Origin: Selaginella moellendorffii | Taxonomy: Eukaryota; Streptophyta; Lycopodiopsida; Selaginellales; Selaginellaceae | Direction of reading: 5' to 3' | Length of the DNA stretch: 64,000 nucleotides | NCBI RefSeq assembly: GCF_000143415.4 | Contig: NW_003314310.1 | Location: 434,442 to 498,441, forward strand | Shown: piece after piece, positions 1 to 10,189 of the stretch | How positions within the stretch are numbered: the first letter of the stretch is position 1 | How the letters are laid out: each line of letters begins with the position of its first letter | Position numbers and translations under genes: made by a program | Notes under the pieces: model-generated | What the model was told of the DNA's origin: nothing | What the model saw: the letters and a program-made list of their open reading frames with translations, nothing else | Database searches by the model: none

Positions 1-1127
1 TTCAGTTGAACCCAGAGCTTCCGTATTCGTGCCAATGTCTCGTGCAGACCCGATTTGTAGCATGTTTCTTGCTTGACATTCTGCGCATGGGAGATGGATA
101 TGATAGATCGGAGGGGCGAGTTGCCTTTTATCAGGCGGACAACTCTTGTCTTGAAGACGTTCTTCACCTCCTCGCCCACCATAATATCCACAACTATCTC
201 TTGCATCGCCAAGCTAGAATGTTGCCCGGAGACGGCATAGAACCGGATGTTCTGATCGTCCAACACCTTCCTATTGATCAAGTCTGGAAACCTCGTCTCG
301 CCCTTCATTGTTCGGTAGTAGGGGATCACGTCTGCGATGTCGGGTATTACTAGACTTGCCAGCATCTTCAGCTTCAGTTTCTCCACCCACTCATCAGATA
401 CTAGCCTGTGGTTGTATTTGTTTTGGATGTCGATACGGCTCACGTCGATTGTATATACTTTGTTGGAATAGTAACAAGTACTATTATCTGCGACGATTTT
501 TGCTGCCTCTTCTTGCTCTTTCTGCTCTTTGCGGCTCTTCTTTTTGGTGGGTGTAGTGTTCGAACCCGAGGCAATGGCATCACCGAGTAGCTTCTTTTTT
601 GGACCAGGAGAGTCGGACGTCGGCTTGAGCTTGACCACCCTTTTCTGCTTCAGGGTAGTTTCCAGATTGACCCCCTTCCCCTTCGCTTCGCGAATTGGAG
701 GCACTCTCAACGGCTCAATGTTGGAATATAGTTTTTGAACATCGCCATAGGTGAGGTCCGTGGATTCCATGTGATCTTCATAGACCCGCAACGTCTTTGA
801 AATTGTAGGCCTCCTGGACAACCTCTCCCTAGCTCCCTCTAGGAATTCCTCATAGCCGCTGCCCCCCTCTGGGAAGCCGCTAGGATGTGCAAGGTGGATC
901 TTGAAGGTGGACGCTGTCTCTACCACAAGTGCCAGTCCATATTCTTGCATGGAACTGCATGGAGTGTCTGTCACTTGGATGAGGATCCCCATGCATTCTT
1001 TTCTCCCACCATCTGTGTTGTACAGCCTCAGATCCTCGCCTTCCATCCCGAAAGTCCAACTGGTGAGCTCCTCCCCCTTCTCTGCATCCACATTGACAGT
1101 GGCTGGAAGAAGAACGCAATTCCTCGC
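1..1127 (-). CDS. Partial gene: long open exon with a ParB-like motif, runs off left edge
   Basis: The minus strand is open without a stop from 1127 to the window edge, about 375 codons. It opens right after a plausible splice acceptor (TTCTGAACAG at 1137-1128, with an in-frame TAA just upstream), so it is an internal exon without its own ATG. In order the product has a globular N-terminal part, a Lys/Glu-rich hydrophilic linker (KKKSRKEQKEQEEAAK), then YTIDVSRIDI, LVSDEWVEKLKLKM and FYAVSGQHSSLAMQEIV. Those last three blocks have the order of a ParB/Srx-fold domain: a strand, a 'leave-one-out' helix, then a G-Q/E-H/R-R-x-x-A type motif; here SGQHSSLA. ParB-fold proteins bind or cut DNA or hydrolyse CTP; the role here is unknown. 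That the exon codes is well supported by its length and sensible composition. The ParB assignment is inference from motif order. It may belong with the other mobile-element-like genes nearby. Confidence 0.7.
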
Positions 1128-1506
1128 CTGTTCAGAAATGCACAACAATTAGAGCTGACAGATGAAAAGCTAGCAGCTGGAAATAACGTGAGGCCACATG
1201 CCATTCACCACTGCATCAGATGTCTTGAGGCTGCATCCTAAGATGGCGTGAGGCTACACGCCATCTGTAACCGGACTGCACTCGAGAGCCCAATCGGTGC
1301 ATGCCAATGTTGCTACTGAATGGCATGTGGCCTCATGCCATTTTCTACTTGGCCTAAAAGACTTACCATTTGAAGCCGAATGGAGGCGTGACAATCGAGG
1401 CCGGACTCGCTGGCGAATGTGTACTGTGTGTGCAGCGGATCGTAGCAGCAAGGCTACTCTGCCACTTACAGTTGGAGAGTGGCGCTGAAATCTCCCGGGA
1501 CGCCAA

Positions 1507-1690
1507 GTGGACGCCGATGCACACGAGCGCGATGTGAGCGCGAGTGTGATGCAAGCGCGAGTGGACGCCGATGCACACGAGAAACCTGTAGAGAAGGTAG
1601 ATGAGCGCGAATGTGAGCGTGATCGCAAGTGGGAGCGCGATGCGAGCGCGAGCGCGAGTGTGATGCAAGCGCGAGCGCGAGTACGAAGCA
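1507..1690. repeat. Degenerate GAGCGCGA / GTGATGCAAGCG tandem tract
   Basis: Short imperfect units (GAGCGCGA, GAGTGTGATGCAAGCGCGAG) repeat through this stretch and keep several frames open by composition alone. Two longer copies of a unit containing GTGGACGCCGATGCACACGA lie at about 1508 and 1561. A similar GAGCGCG tract lies near 9.9-10.15 kb. No function is visible. Confidence 0.6.
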
Positions 1691-2019
1691 AAATGCAAAA
1701 CCTAACCTCACACGCGCGAAATGTCACGACGGTTGGTAATCCTGCCACGTCATCATTCCTCGGACTTGGGCGCCACCATTAATTTCTGGATTGCCGCGTG
1801 CATGCAAGCACGCAAAATCCAAAAGAAATCCGCAACGTCATCATTCCTCGGATTGCATGCACGCGAAATCCAAAAGAAAGATCATGATTGGGATATCATT
1901 TAATACCCTCGCTATATTTATACCATGCATGATTGGATATTCCAAAGCATCTTGTATTTCCAAAAATGACAGATATTCAGCTAAATAAAGAAATTCTATC
2001 TGTTTCTATTTTTCTCTCA

Positions 2020-3315
2020 AATCAATATTATAGCGTGTGGGCTCATGCAATTTTGAACCAAAGAAACCCAAAAAACGTTGGACCCAAAATATTTTGAAAA
2101 AACCCAAAAAACCCTAAACATTTTAAACCCAAAAATCCAGGCGTCCTGTGGCGTTATTCCTTGAATGGCGTGTGAGCGCATGCCATTTTCAGGGCCAAAT
2201 GCTGAATGGAGAAAAATTCCCTTTCAGTGCAAATGCTGCAAGAGGTAGATGCCGAGCACAAAGGACTGTAACTACCTCACATGACACAGATAAACTTTTC
2301 TCTATTTGGCAAAAATAAACTTTATAGCATGTGGGCTCATGCAATTTTGAACCCAAAAAGTGCACCAAAAAATTCTCGGCGTCATCTGGCGTTATCTCTT
2401 GAATGGCATGGGGCCGCATGCCATTTTCAGGGGCACATAGGAGTATATTCCTAGGATATTCTGACACGTGCGAGATTTTTTTGAGTTTTCTGGAGATCCA
2501 ACCGTTAGATCGCAACTAGATTTTACAGAATGGTATACAATGCCCTTCTTGATGACCCTGCAGAGAAGCATCTCGATCGGACACCACATGAGACCACACA
2601 AGCCTTACAATGTTTCAGGGGCATTTGCCATAGATCCGACTGTTATTTTGCTCCAATATTCTATAATTTGGTTTGCATTGACCTTTCCATCGACACTGCA
2701 AAGGGACATCACAATCAAATGCGGGATCACAAGAAACCAACTTCACTAACTTTGGTTTCACCAAGATCTATGTAAGGAGTTATGAAATGAAAGGACCCTC
2801 TCTATTGAAATGTGTTTATGGTCCTAGGGGCATTGTGACATATCAAAGGATTTTGTATTAAGTTCTATATTTGCATGTTTATCAAGCTACTGAATTGCTA
2901 AACCCTAAACCCTAAACCCTAAATATGTGGCAAATGCTGCATGAAGAAAGATGCCCTTTCTGGGCAAATGCTGTAAGAGGCAGATGCCGAGCAGATGTAT
3001 CTCAGGCTAGCGAAGGGGACAAACGAAAGCTAGCTATAAACATGACGGGATGCAAAGAGATTACTAGGCTGGTCCTGCGAAAATCAAAAACCATAATTGA
3101 AAACATTGAAAATGCAAAAAGAAAGGTTTATAATATTTTTGAATTTTAAGCAACCAAAGGAATGTAAGTAGGGCATGTGTTTGTAAGTTTAAAAATGCCT
3201 CAACCACTTAAATTCCCAAGTAAATAAAGCTGTTTCTATTTTTGGTACAGGTAAACTTTATAGCGTGTGGGCTCATGCAATTTTGAACCCAAAAATGCAC
3301 CAAAAAATGCTCGAC
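2020..3315. repeat. Three copies of a dispersed module with TATAGCRTGTGGGCTCATGC
   Basis: The phrase TATAGCRTGTGGGCTCATGC followed by AATTTTGAACC occurs at about 2030, 2320 and 3258, each time followed by runs of AAAAA-type sequence. Two of the copies are followed by TGCACCAAAAAAT and a copy of the quasi-palindrome. A second shared block (GCAAATGCTG, then AGATGCCGAGCA) lies at about 2227-2258 and 2958-2995. The stretch has no convincing gene. It looks like duplicated non-coding transposon sequence. Confidence 0.55.
2899..2923. repeat. Interstitial telomere-type repeat (TAAACCC)3
   Basis: Three and a half units of the plant telomere motif CCCTAAA in tandem. Such short tracts also occur as telo-boxes in plant promoters, but no gene start follows here. 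Confidence 0.8.
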
Positions 3316-4045
3316 TAGCATTATTCTTTGAATGGCTTGTGGCCTTATATTGCCATAAATGGACGTACACACACAGCATAATTATTCCTTTACACGGCAA
3401 ATAATCTTGGCGCGGATCGCTAACATGGCATGGGAAAGTTCAAATCACTGACATGGCACAGCTGGATCGAGGCAAGGACATGATGTGACAAAGTTCAACC
3501 TCCGACAGCAAAGTCTAGAAGCTACTCAGTTTGAAATTTGTCAGAGGAATCATAAGATCTGGTTTGTTAGAGGATTTGATATGACGTTCAAGCGTGTGTT
3601 ATTTTTGAATTCTCGAACTCATTCCTAGGTCTATCATTTTTGTGCGCCGTGTTCTTGGTTCCGCTGAGTGCAGTGAGTGCTGCTTGTGTAACCGGCGTTG
3701 TGAGCTGTGGTTTATGCGTCTATGAGCGGTTGCGGCATTGCGAGCGCCATTGCGAGCGGCATTTAATGCGAGTGGCAGTTTGTGCGAGCGGCGCTACGAG
3801 CAGTTGCGGTGTTACGAGCAGCGCTACGAGTAGTTGCGGTGTTGCGAGCGGCACTGTCTTTGGTGTGGCTACCACTTCCTCTTGATATTCGGCACTTGTG
3901 CTTCCTGGTATGTTCACCATTGAATGGCTTAGGACCACATTTAGAAATGGCATAAGGCCACATGCCATCTTGGGCCCTTGCAATTTCATGGCTAGCATAT
4001 TGTCATGTATGTTTTTACTTGCCTGCAGCTGTGTGTATATCAAGA

Positions 4046-4235
4046 TGGCATGAAGCCTCATGCCATCTTTGGCCCTTGCTAGCCTATTGCCATATTCCTT
4101 TTGGCTTGCTGCAACTGTATATATTTTTGTATGGGTGACTAGTCACGCATACAAAAATATATACAGTTGCAGCAAGGCAAAAGGAATATAGCAACAGGCT
4201 AGTAGAGGCCAAAGATAGTGTGAGGCCTCATGCCA
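4046..4235. repeat. Foldback element with arms of about 87 nt and a 14-nt loop
   Basis: The left arm (4046-4133) and right arm (4148-4235) are near-perfect inverted repeats. The inner 28 nt (from TTGCTGCAACTG to TTTTTGTATG) pair almost without mismatch. The loop holds the perfect palindrome GTGACTAGTCAC. The outer ends of both arms contain the CCTCATGCCAT half-site of the local quasi-palindrome family. It ends about 190 bp upstream of the transposase-like frame. It could be a MITE-like foldback or an inverted-duplication small-RNA source. Confidence 0.8.
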
Positions 4236-4261
4236 TTAGTGGTACCACTAATGGCATGAGG
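4226..4261. repeat. Perfect 36-bp palindrome centred on GGTACC
   Basis: Eighteen bases on each side of 4243/4244 are exact reverse complements. The arm reads CCTCATGCCATTAGTGGT, so it is two quasi-palindrome half-sites placed back to back. It overlaps the end of the larger foldback. Confidence 0.85.
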
Positions 4262-4424
4262 GCTCATGCCAATTTTGTGAATGCGAAATTTCATGTAGGT
4301 GTCAATAGCATGTTTGAATAATGGCATGTGGCCTCATGCTATTAAGGTTGTTTGGTATGTTATGATTTAGGCCATTCTCCAATCATTTTTTGTATGGTCT
4401 TAACTTCTTTTCTGCACTTTCAGA

Positions 4425-5081
4425 ATGGCCTTCAGGGTTGGGGAAAAGGTTTACATTTTGAATGGTGGGAAGAGAGTTGCAAAAGGGACTTTTGTGTCTA
4501 TGGATCGGAACTTTGTTATACACTGTCAAAGGCTTGGGGAAGGCAATGCTGCTGTATCAGTAGAGACTGTCTTCCATGAGAATGTGGTCGCTATTGAATG
4601 AGGAGAGATGGTCGTCGGGGTAAATGTTGTTGTTGCCTTGAAAAATCTTCAGAAGAAAGCAAATGTTGGGGACAGCGCAAGTGCGACGCATGTTCCCTCC
4701 GTGGATCTTAAGAACCGTGCTACATGGATTCAGGCAAAGGTGTTTCTAAACAACCCCGAGGGGGAGGTGGTAGCTGAGGGCTTAGCCACAGTTGTCGATC
4801 CAAGAGATGCGGTTGCTAATCAAGAATTGGGCTGGGATGATATTGGAGTTGCGATTTTAGAGGTTGTTGACATAGAAGAAAACAGTCTGACTATTGGAAG
4901 CATTGTGCGGTGGAAATTGAGGCACTTAGTGTTTGAGAATGTGAAGGATTCACAATCAAACACCACTACAACTGATGACAGAACATCTCTTCATGGGAAA
5001 AGAAAGTACACCTTCCCAAAGCGCAGCCAAAGGGATCTGAGCAACGAACCGAAAAGGCAGAAAATGGCGATGGAGGTTTGA
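4425..5081 (+). pseudogene. N-terminal part of transposase-like gene: tandem DUF8039-like modules
   Basis: The frame opens at ATG 4425, two bases after a good acceptor (TGCACTTTCAG), so an upstream exon is possible. It reads through a TGA at 4599-4601 and ends at a TGA at 5079-5081; the next part (from 5082) is in the same frame. Two similar modules are visible: one with ILNGGKRVAKGTFVSMD, and a second (from 4608) with NPEGEVVAEGLATVVDP followed by VANQELGWDDIGVAILEV. The pattern NP-x-G-x-VVA-x-G, then DP, then V-x-x-x-x-LG is the one I recall for DUF8039, found in plant transposon-derived proteins. The tail is basic (KRKYTFPKRSQRDLSNEPKR), possibly a nuclear localisation signal. With both stops the copy is probably inactive. 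Confidence 0.6.
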
Positions 5082-7493
5082 ATGGTCTCGACAGTTGCTT
5101 GTTGCAAGAGGAGGTGCTGTCAACATGCTGATTGGGATGCTATTGAAGAGGAGAGAGCAAGATACAAGACATTGTCCTGGAAGGCAGCTCGCAATTTTGT
5201 GTATGAGGCATTACGGTCATCTGTTGATGCTTCAGAACATCAGGTGGGGGGCATGGTCTTCCAAAGGGGTTTGGTCTACATGAAGGCATGGAGAATCATT
5301 TATGGAGTCCCTCGAACCACATTCTACAGAATCAAAACTGAGTTCGAGGAACAAAGGGTTCAACAGGCAGTCCATGGGAACGACGGTACGCACAAAACCA
5401 GGGGTCATGTTGTATATGGAGAGGCAATCTTCAAAAGGTTTGTCGAGACATGTAGTGAGCAGCAACCACATAAAACCCGCCTCTTGGAAGATGGAACACG
5501 AGACACCCAAGGAGTTCTCCCTTCCATGTATACCAAGGGGGCCATATTGGAAGATGTGAATCGGGAACTCCAGAGTAATGGCTACAGGAAGCTGAGCCAA
5601 TCTAGATTTAGTAGATTGTGGAGCAACAGGTTCAGGGATGTGAGTATAGGAAAGTACTCCAGCTTTTCAAAGTGTGACGAGTGCACTGCTATCAAAATGG
5701 CTTTGTCGAAGAATTCTTGTAGCGCTCAAGAGCGAGAGACGTTGGTTAGAAGGCGGCTCGACCACAACATCGAGCAGAGAAGCTGCAGGACTGCATATTA
5801 TCATAACAGGATTCTCTCCATGGAGAGACCTGACTCTTACCTCTGCATCATCCACGACAAAATGAACTAGAAAAAGACATGCTTACCTCGACTCAATCCT
5901 GCCCCCAAGGCAATCTCTTCATCCATGCAGCTGCCTGTGTCTCTGTTTGGCATAATCGCTCATGGGCATGGTGCCCAGAACTATGGGAACTTCTTTGTAC
6001 CTCTATGGGGTGGCGGGGGTGCAAACATGATGATTGCGTCCCTAGCAAAACACTTAAGGTCTCTGCAAAGTGTGCAGACTGAGCTGAATGGCCAACCCTT
6101 GCATAAGGCCCTTGTTGATCGAACCCCATACAGGGTTCAGCTAGAGGAGGAGCAAAGGCTTGCAGTATCGCGTGGGGCCCCATGCCATCCCAGTGAATAT
6201 GTTGGCCGTCAGATTGTAGGGTTATCACGTGAGGCCTCATGCCATTCCGACGAGGCTAGTCGCCTGGTGAATGCACAGCCTCATCCAAACGAAACAGAAT
6301 CTCAAGGAAGTTCTTGCGGCCGATGTGGCCTTCCACCCCATCTTCTGCTCCAAACAGACAATGCTGGCAGTGAGAACAAAAACATGTACGTCTTCGCGTA
6401 CTTGGCGATGCTTGTTGCCAAAGGCATATTTGAAACGGTTACACTTGGCTTTCTCATGGTTGGGCACACTCATGAAGACATCGATGCCATGTTCAGTCAC
6501 CTGGCAGAGTCCCTCCGGCGATCCAATGTCCTCACCCTCCCACAACTCTACGATGAATTCCAAAATTGCATCAAAGACACTGTTGAAGCTGCACTTCTGA
6601 CAGAGGTTCCAGACTTTAAGGGGTTTGTAAGAGGCTACATCAGGGATGGATCTGAAACGTTGATTGGCCACTCCAAGCCTCTTCAGTTTCATTTCAGCAT
6701 GCGTGATGGTGCTCCAGTGATGAGGTACAAGATGAGAGAATGGGACACAGTGTGGCTGCCACTGGACGGCATTGAACTCTTCAAGAGAGATCCCATAACT
6801 GGGGAACTTATGATTCCTCAGGGTTCCCCACGGCCGATGCACCTAGATGGACTCAAAGACCAGGAAAGTATAGTGGCCGGGATTAGACAGCATATTGCCT
6901 TCTGGAAGAGGGGGTTGGTGTTTGGTGGAGAATCCTATTTTCAGAGGTGCAAGCCTTTGCTCAAATACTGGGAGAAGATTATATCTGCTATCCAAAATGG
7001 GCCGGTTGTATATGAAGAATTGGAAGAGTCCTTTTGGCCAGAACCCAGAGCACTAGATAGTAGCGGAACAATGTCCTCTGGAAATGCAGTGACAGATAAT
7101 GATGTTAAGGATCACTATTGTGGGCCGAGGAACAAGAAGCCGGATTCAACATTCAATCCAGTACAGGTCTGCAAAGGAATGGTCGTGCTTGTTAGACCCA
7201 GTAATAAAAAACAAATGATATGGGTGGGGCGCTGCATCACTGATGCAGAGGAGGACGCGGAAACTAACTCCTTCAATGTAACTGTGGAGTGGTTCAAGCC
7301 AAGTTCCGGATATACGAAGGATTGCCTAGAAAAGAGATGGGTGCTGAATCCAAGGGATCCTAGCATGAGCATATTGGTGGATAATGTTGTGCATGGTTGG
7401 ATGCGGAAGCAGAGTGCCACCATCACCTTGCCAGACCATGCAAGAGATGCAGCAAGAGCATTCATAACCCAGGTTCAAGGTGAGATTCATTAA
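5082..7493 (+). pseudogene. Transposase-like core (resembles DUF7869 family), one in-frame stop
   Basis: This continues the 4425 frame and is broken only by a TAG at 5868-5870. In order: a Cys-rich start (CCKRRCCQ); a helix-turn-helix-like YGVPRTTFYRIKTEFE; a CxxC after WSNRFRDVSIGKYSSFSKC; IIHDKMN immediately before the TAG with KKTCLPRL just after it; LLQTDNAGSENKNMYVFAYL; FLMVGHTHEDIDAMFSHL; and a C-terminal module with GMVVLVRPSNKK and MIWVGRCI. The D, DN and GHTHEDID blocks are those I recall for DUF7869, a plant and animal family related to DDE-type transposases; an RNase-H fold is inference. The segment from about 6100 to 6330 carries two copies of the local quasi-palindrome and looks like an insertion between the conserved blocks. 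Read as a decayed transposon gene; suppression of the stop cannot be excluded. Confidence 0.7.
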
Positions 7494-8205
7494 TATTCCT
7501 TTACTAGTTTCTAATGTATTTTATTTCAAGGTGAACAATCCGAATCTGAATCAGAGGAGGCGTGATGGCATGTGGCCTTACGCCATTCCTAGGTGAGATG
7601 ATACAAATAACAAGTATAAATTCTTAGTTGTTCTAGCAAATCTTACTTAAAGTTCAAGGTGAACAAGCCGAATATGAATTCATCGGATTGTTATAATAAA
7701 TTGCGAGGTGATGGCATGAGACGATACGCCATTTGAGAGTGGTAGCCATTCCTATACGAGATGAGTGAAATATTTATTAGAAATACCTCATTCAATTGTG
7801 CACTTCTAAGTCTTGGTCCACTCAGTACTGTTTGCATGTTTCTATTTTAATTCTTTCTCTAAAATGTTATTTAGCATGTGGCTTCATGCCATTGCTCTCC
7901 ATAATCATGCATTGAATTTTTCTATCCTTGTATAATACTTCTCCATATATATAGCATGTGCGCACATGTGATATGGTTCATTAGGCCTGATATAGTGTGT
8001 GAGGTAAAACAAAGATGATGTGACATATGCATTTACCAATCACACGTGCATAAATCTAATAATATGGCGTGTGGCCCATATTAATGGCACATAAACCCAT
8101 ATTGTGGGCTTACGTGCTTTATGTACCATCATTCCCTTGCAGCGTGTGTGTTGGTTTCCTTTTATAACACAACGAACTCCATATTTTAGGGTGAAGAACG
8201 TTCTC
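7494..8205. other. Intergenic, quasi-palindrome rich
   Basis: AT-rich sequence with five copies or half copies of the local quasi-palindrome and two copies of a phrase like CAAGGTGAACAAKCCGAATMTGAATC (shown here in degenerate form, at about 7530 and 7660). No coding frame is convincing. Confidence 0.6.
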
Positions 8206-8463
8206 ATGGCAAGCACAAAATCTGTAAGTGAGGCAGAAAAGGAGACGGAGAAGGAGATAGGTGAAGATGTAGAATATATAAGTCTTCCAAACTCCCCGTA
8301 CTATACTCCAGGTGATCATTTTTCTGAACAAACGGCAACATTAACAACTATCGAGAATGCCCCAGTAACATCAGAGACAACAATCCAAAGCAAAACAACT
8401 GACCCGGAGAAGGATGATAGTAGCGCTGAGAGTACCAAAAAGGAGGTGTCCACTAGCGCTTAG
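8206..8463 (+). CDS. Small unrecognised protein, 85 aa, LP-x-SPYYTPG family copy A
   Basis: The ATG at 8206 follows an acceptor-like ATATTTTAG by 17 nt and the frame ends at TAG 8461. The protein is hydrophilic, Ser/Thr/Glu-rich and has no membrane segment. It carries SLPNSPYYTPG, then PVTSETTIQSK, then a Ser/Thr/Lys tail. I do not recognise the family. That it is real is supported by a diverged relative on the minus strand at 33243-33491, which keeps LPQSPYYTPG and LITSETTVQSK in the same order and the same acceptor-like sequence before the ATG. The frame is intact, unlike most neighbours. It could be a last exon of a longer gene. Confidence 0.55.
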   Translation: MASTKSVSEAEKETEKEIGEDVEYISLPNSPYYTPGDHFSEQTATLTTIENAPVTSETTIQSKTTDPEKDDSSAESTKKEVSTSA

Positions 8464-9870
8464 GCTTATAATGGCGTGTGCCCTCATGCCATTTACTTGA
8501 TCACCAAATACCTTTTTCCCTTTGCACTAGTATATCTTAATACCGGTCTGAGAAATAGAATGGCATGTGCCCTTAGGCCTTTTACTAAATCACCTTTGAA
8601 AGAAATGCAAGCCTCTATGTCGTAAAAAAAAGGTACTAGAGAAATTCCTTAATAATATGAATGTTATTTAGTTTCATGAAAATACACTAAGGGTCAAATG
8701 AGTTAAATGACTTCTCCAGACTAGCAATGCCTCTTGCTACACCTTCACAATTAGATTCGTTAGAAAAAGATAACATTGAATAATATCTAAATGTTCTTAC
8801 CATTAAGTTATATGTCTGGCTAATAGGAATGACGTTCATCTTGGAAAGCTCACCACACGCTCAATGAACAAACAAATAGTGTGTGCGCGCATGCCATCGC
8901 TCTTCTTTAGCTTCAGATTCGGCTTGTTCACCTTGACAATGAGATTTATTATACAACCAGATGGACTCAGTCTGGACACAAAGTCACCGCGCTAGTCACC
9001 ATGCCCCAGATATGTCTAGCCCCTGGACAAAAAATATATAATTTCACGTCATTTTCAAATACTTGAAAATTTGTACCTAGTCCCATTTTACTGAATAAAT
9101 CCCACTTTAACGAAATAGAGCTTTATAGCAAATTTAACATGTTCAAGTGTGATAGTATTAATATTACTGTCATCTATTATGATGTCTGATGCATGTATAC
9201 ACATAGATTCAAGGAAAGATTTTCAGCACGTGAAGTTTGATAGTTAATAATGATACGAGTAATGACATTTTGCTATAACGTGTCAAACCAAGAGATCCAA
9301 TCTAACTATCAGCACGTGTGATATGTCAAGTTGTCAACTTTTAAGTGGTAGATGATAATAAATCTTGTAAAATCTTATTCTTCAATGATAGATTTGATTC
9401 GTAGTACAACTCAAGTTTTATCCATAATTGTGAACACTGCTCAATGACATTTAAAGCACGTGCCTATTGATTAGGATCTAATACAACATAAAATAAATTT
9501 CTGGATGAGGATTCATCTATTCATAGATGGATATAGTACAACATATTTTAACATGCCTTATTTATACTCTTTAAAGTTCTTGTAACGATTCCAAAATATG
9601 TACAAAATATTGATGAGAATGCATCCTTTCTAGATAATTTGTAAAATATAATATCATATCTCTAATAACAGAAATGTTGATAGGTGCTAGTTATACCATC
9701 ATTAAAATATACAAAATAAAGAAGCATAATTTACATATAATAATAATGATAAGATAAAATAATATCAAAGATATTCTGATGGTTGAGATTTAGGTTATTT
9801 GGAATGAACAGCCAGGATTAGAGATTGGTTAGGGTTAGGGCAGCCATCAGGATTAGGGTTGCCAAGATTA
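8464..9870. other. AT-rich intergenic stretch
   Basis: It holds three more copies of the quasi-palindrome (to 8898), then very AT-rich sequence without a coding frame. GGTTAGGGTTAGGG near 9827 and nearby GGATTAGGGTT phrases resemble degenerate telomere-type repeats. Confidence 0.6.
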
Positions 9871-9889
9871 GGTTACTGTTCGCACCGTG

Positions 9890-10150
9890 AGTGGAGCGCG
9901 CGAGAGATCGAGAGATTGAGTGCGAAGGAGATCGAGGGATTGAGTGCGAAGGAGATCAAACGATTGAGCGCGCAAGAGATCGAGAGATTGAGCACATGAG
10001 CGGGAGAGATTGAGCGTGCGAGCGGGAGAGATTGAGCGCGCGAGCGGGAGAGATTGAGCGCGCGAGCGGGAGAGTTTGAGCGTGCGAGCTGGAGAGATTT
10101 AGCGCATGAGCAGGAGAGATTGAGTGCGCGAGCGGGAGAGATTGAACGCA
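9890..10150. repeat. Tandem minisatellite, unit about 22 bp GAGAGATTGAGCGCGCGAGC
   Basis: About a dozen imperfect units of the form GGGAGAGATTGAGCGCGCGA, preceded by diverged GAGATCGAGAGATTGAGTGC units. It lies immediately upstream of the proposed start (10190) of the ParB/methyltransferase-like gene, where it may be untranslated leader or promoter. The frames open through it reflect its composition. Confidence 0.75.
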
Positions 10151-10189
10151 CAAAAAATCTAGTACTATCAAGAAATCGGGGGAGGAAAG

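Larger units (their letters stand above)
1184..8898. repeat. Dispersed family of about 20 quasi-palindromes, AATGGCATGTGG / CCTCATGCCATT
   Basis: Copies of a 22-24 bp inverted repeat recur through this stretch and I saw none after about 8.9 kb. Good copies: 1243-1264, 1319-1342, 2164-2187, 2402-2425, 3331-3356, 3946-3968, 4045-4067, 4251-4272, 4321-4343, 7564-7587, 7710-7733, 8470-8493 and 8559-8582. Half or weaker copies: 1184-1204, 6171-6188, 6226-6246, 7873-7893, 8064-8085 and 8879-8898. The ends (ATGGCRTG and CATGCCAT) are conserved and the 4-6 central bases vary, as in a two-fold symmetric protein site or the core of a small foldback element. Two copies lie inside the transposase-like frame. 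Confidence 0.8.

Noticed and set aside
880-1748. Several short frames on both strands
   Set aside because: Those up to 1127 are shadows of the long minus-strand exon; those beyond reflect the GAGCGCGA tract.
4425-7493. Programmed readthrough of three stops as the explanation for the split frame
   Set aside because: Nothing near the stops supports it and the copy lies in a generally decayed region; simple nonsense mutation is the more economical reading.
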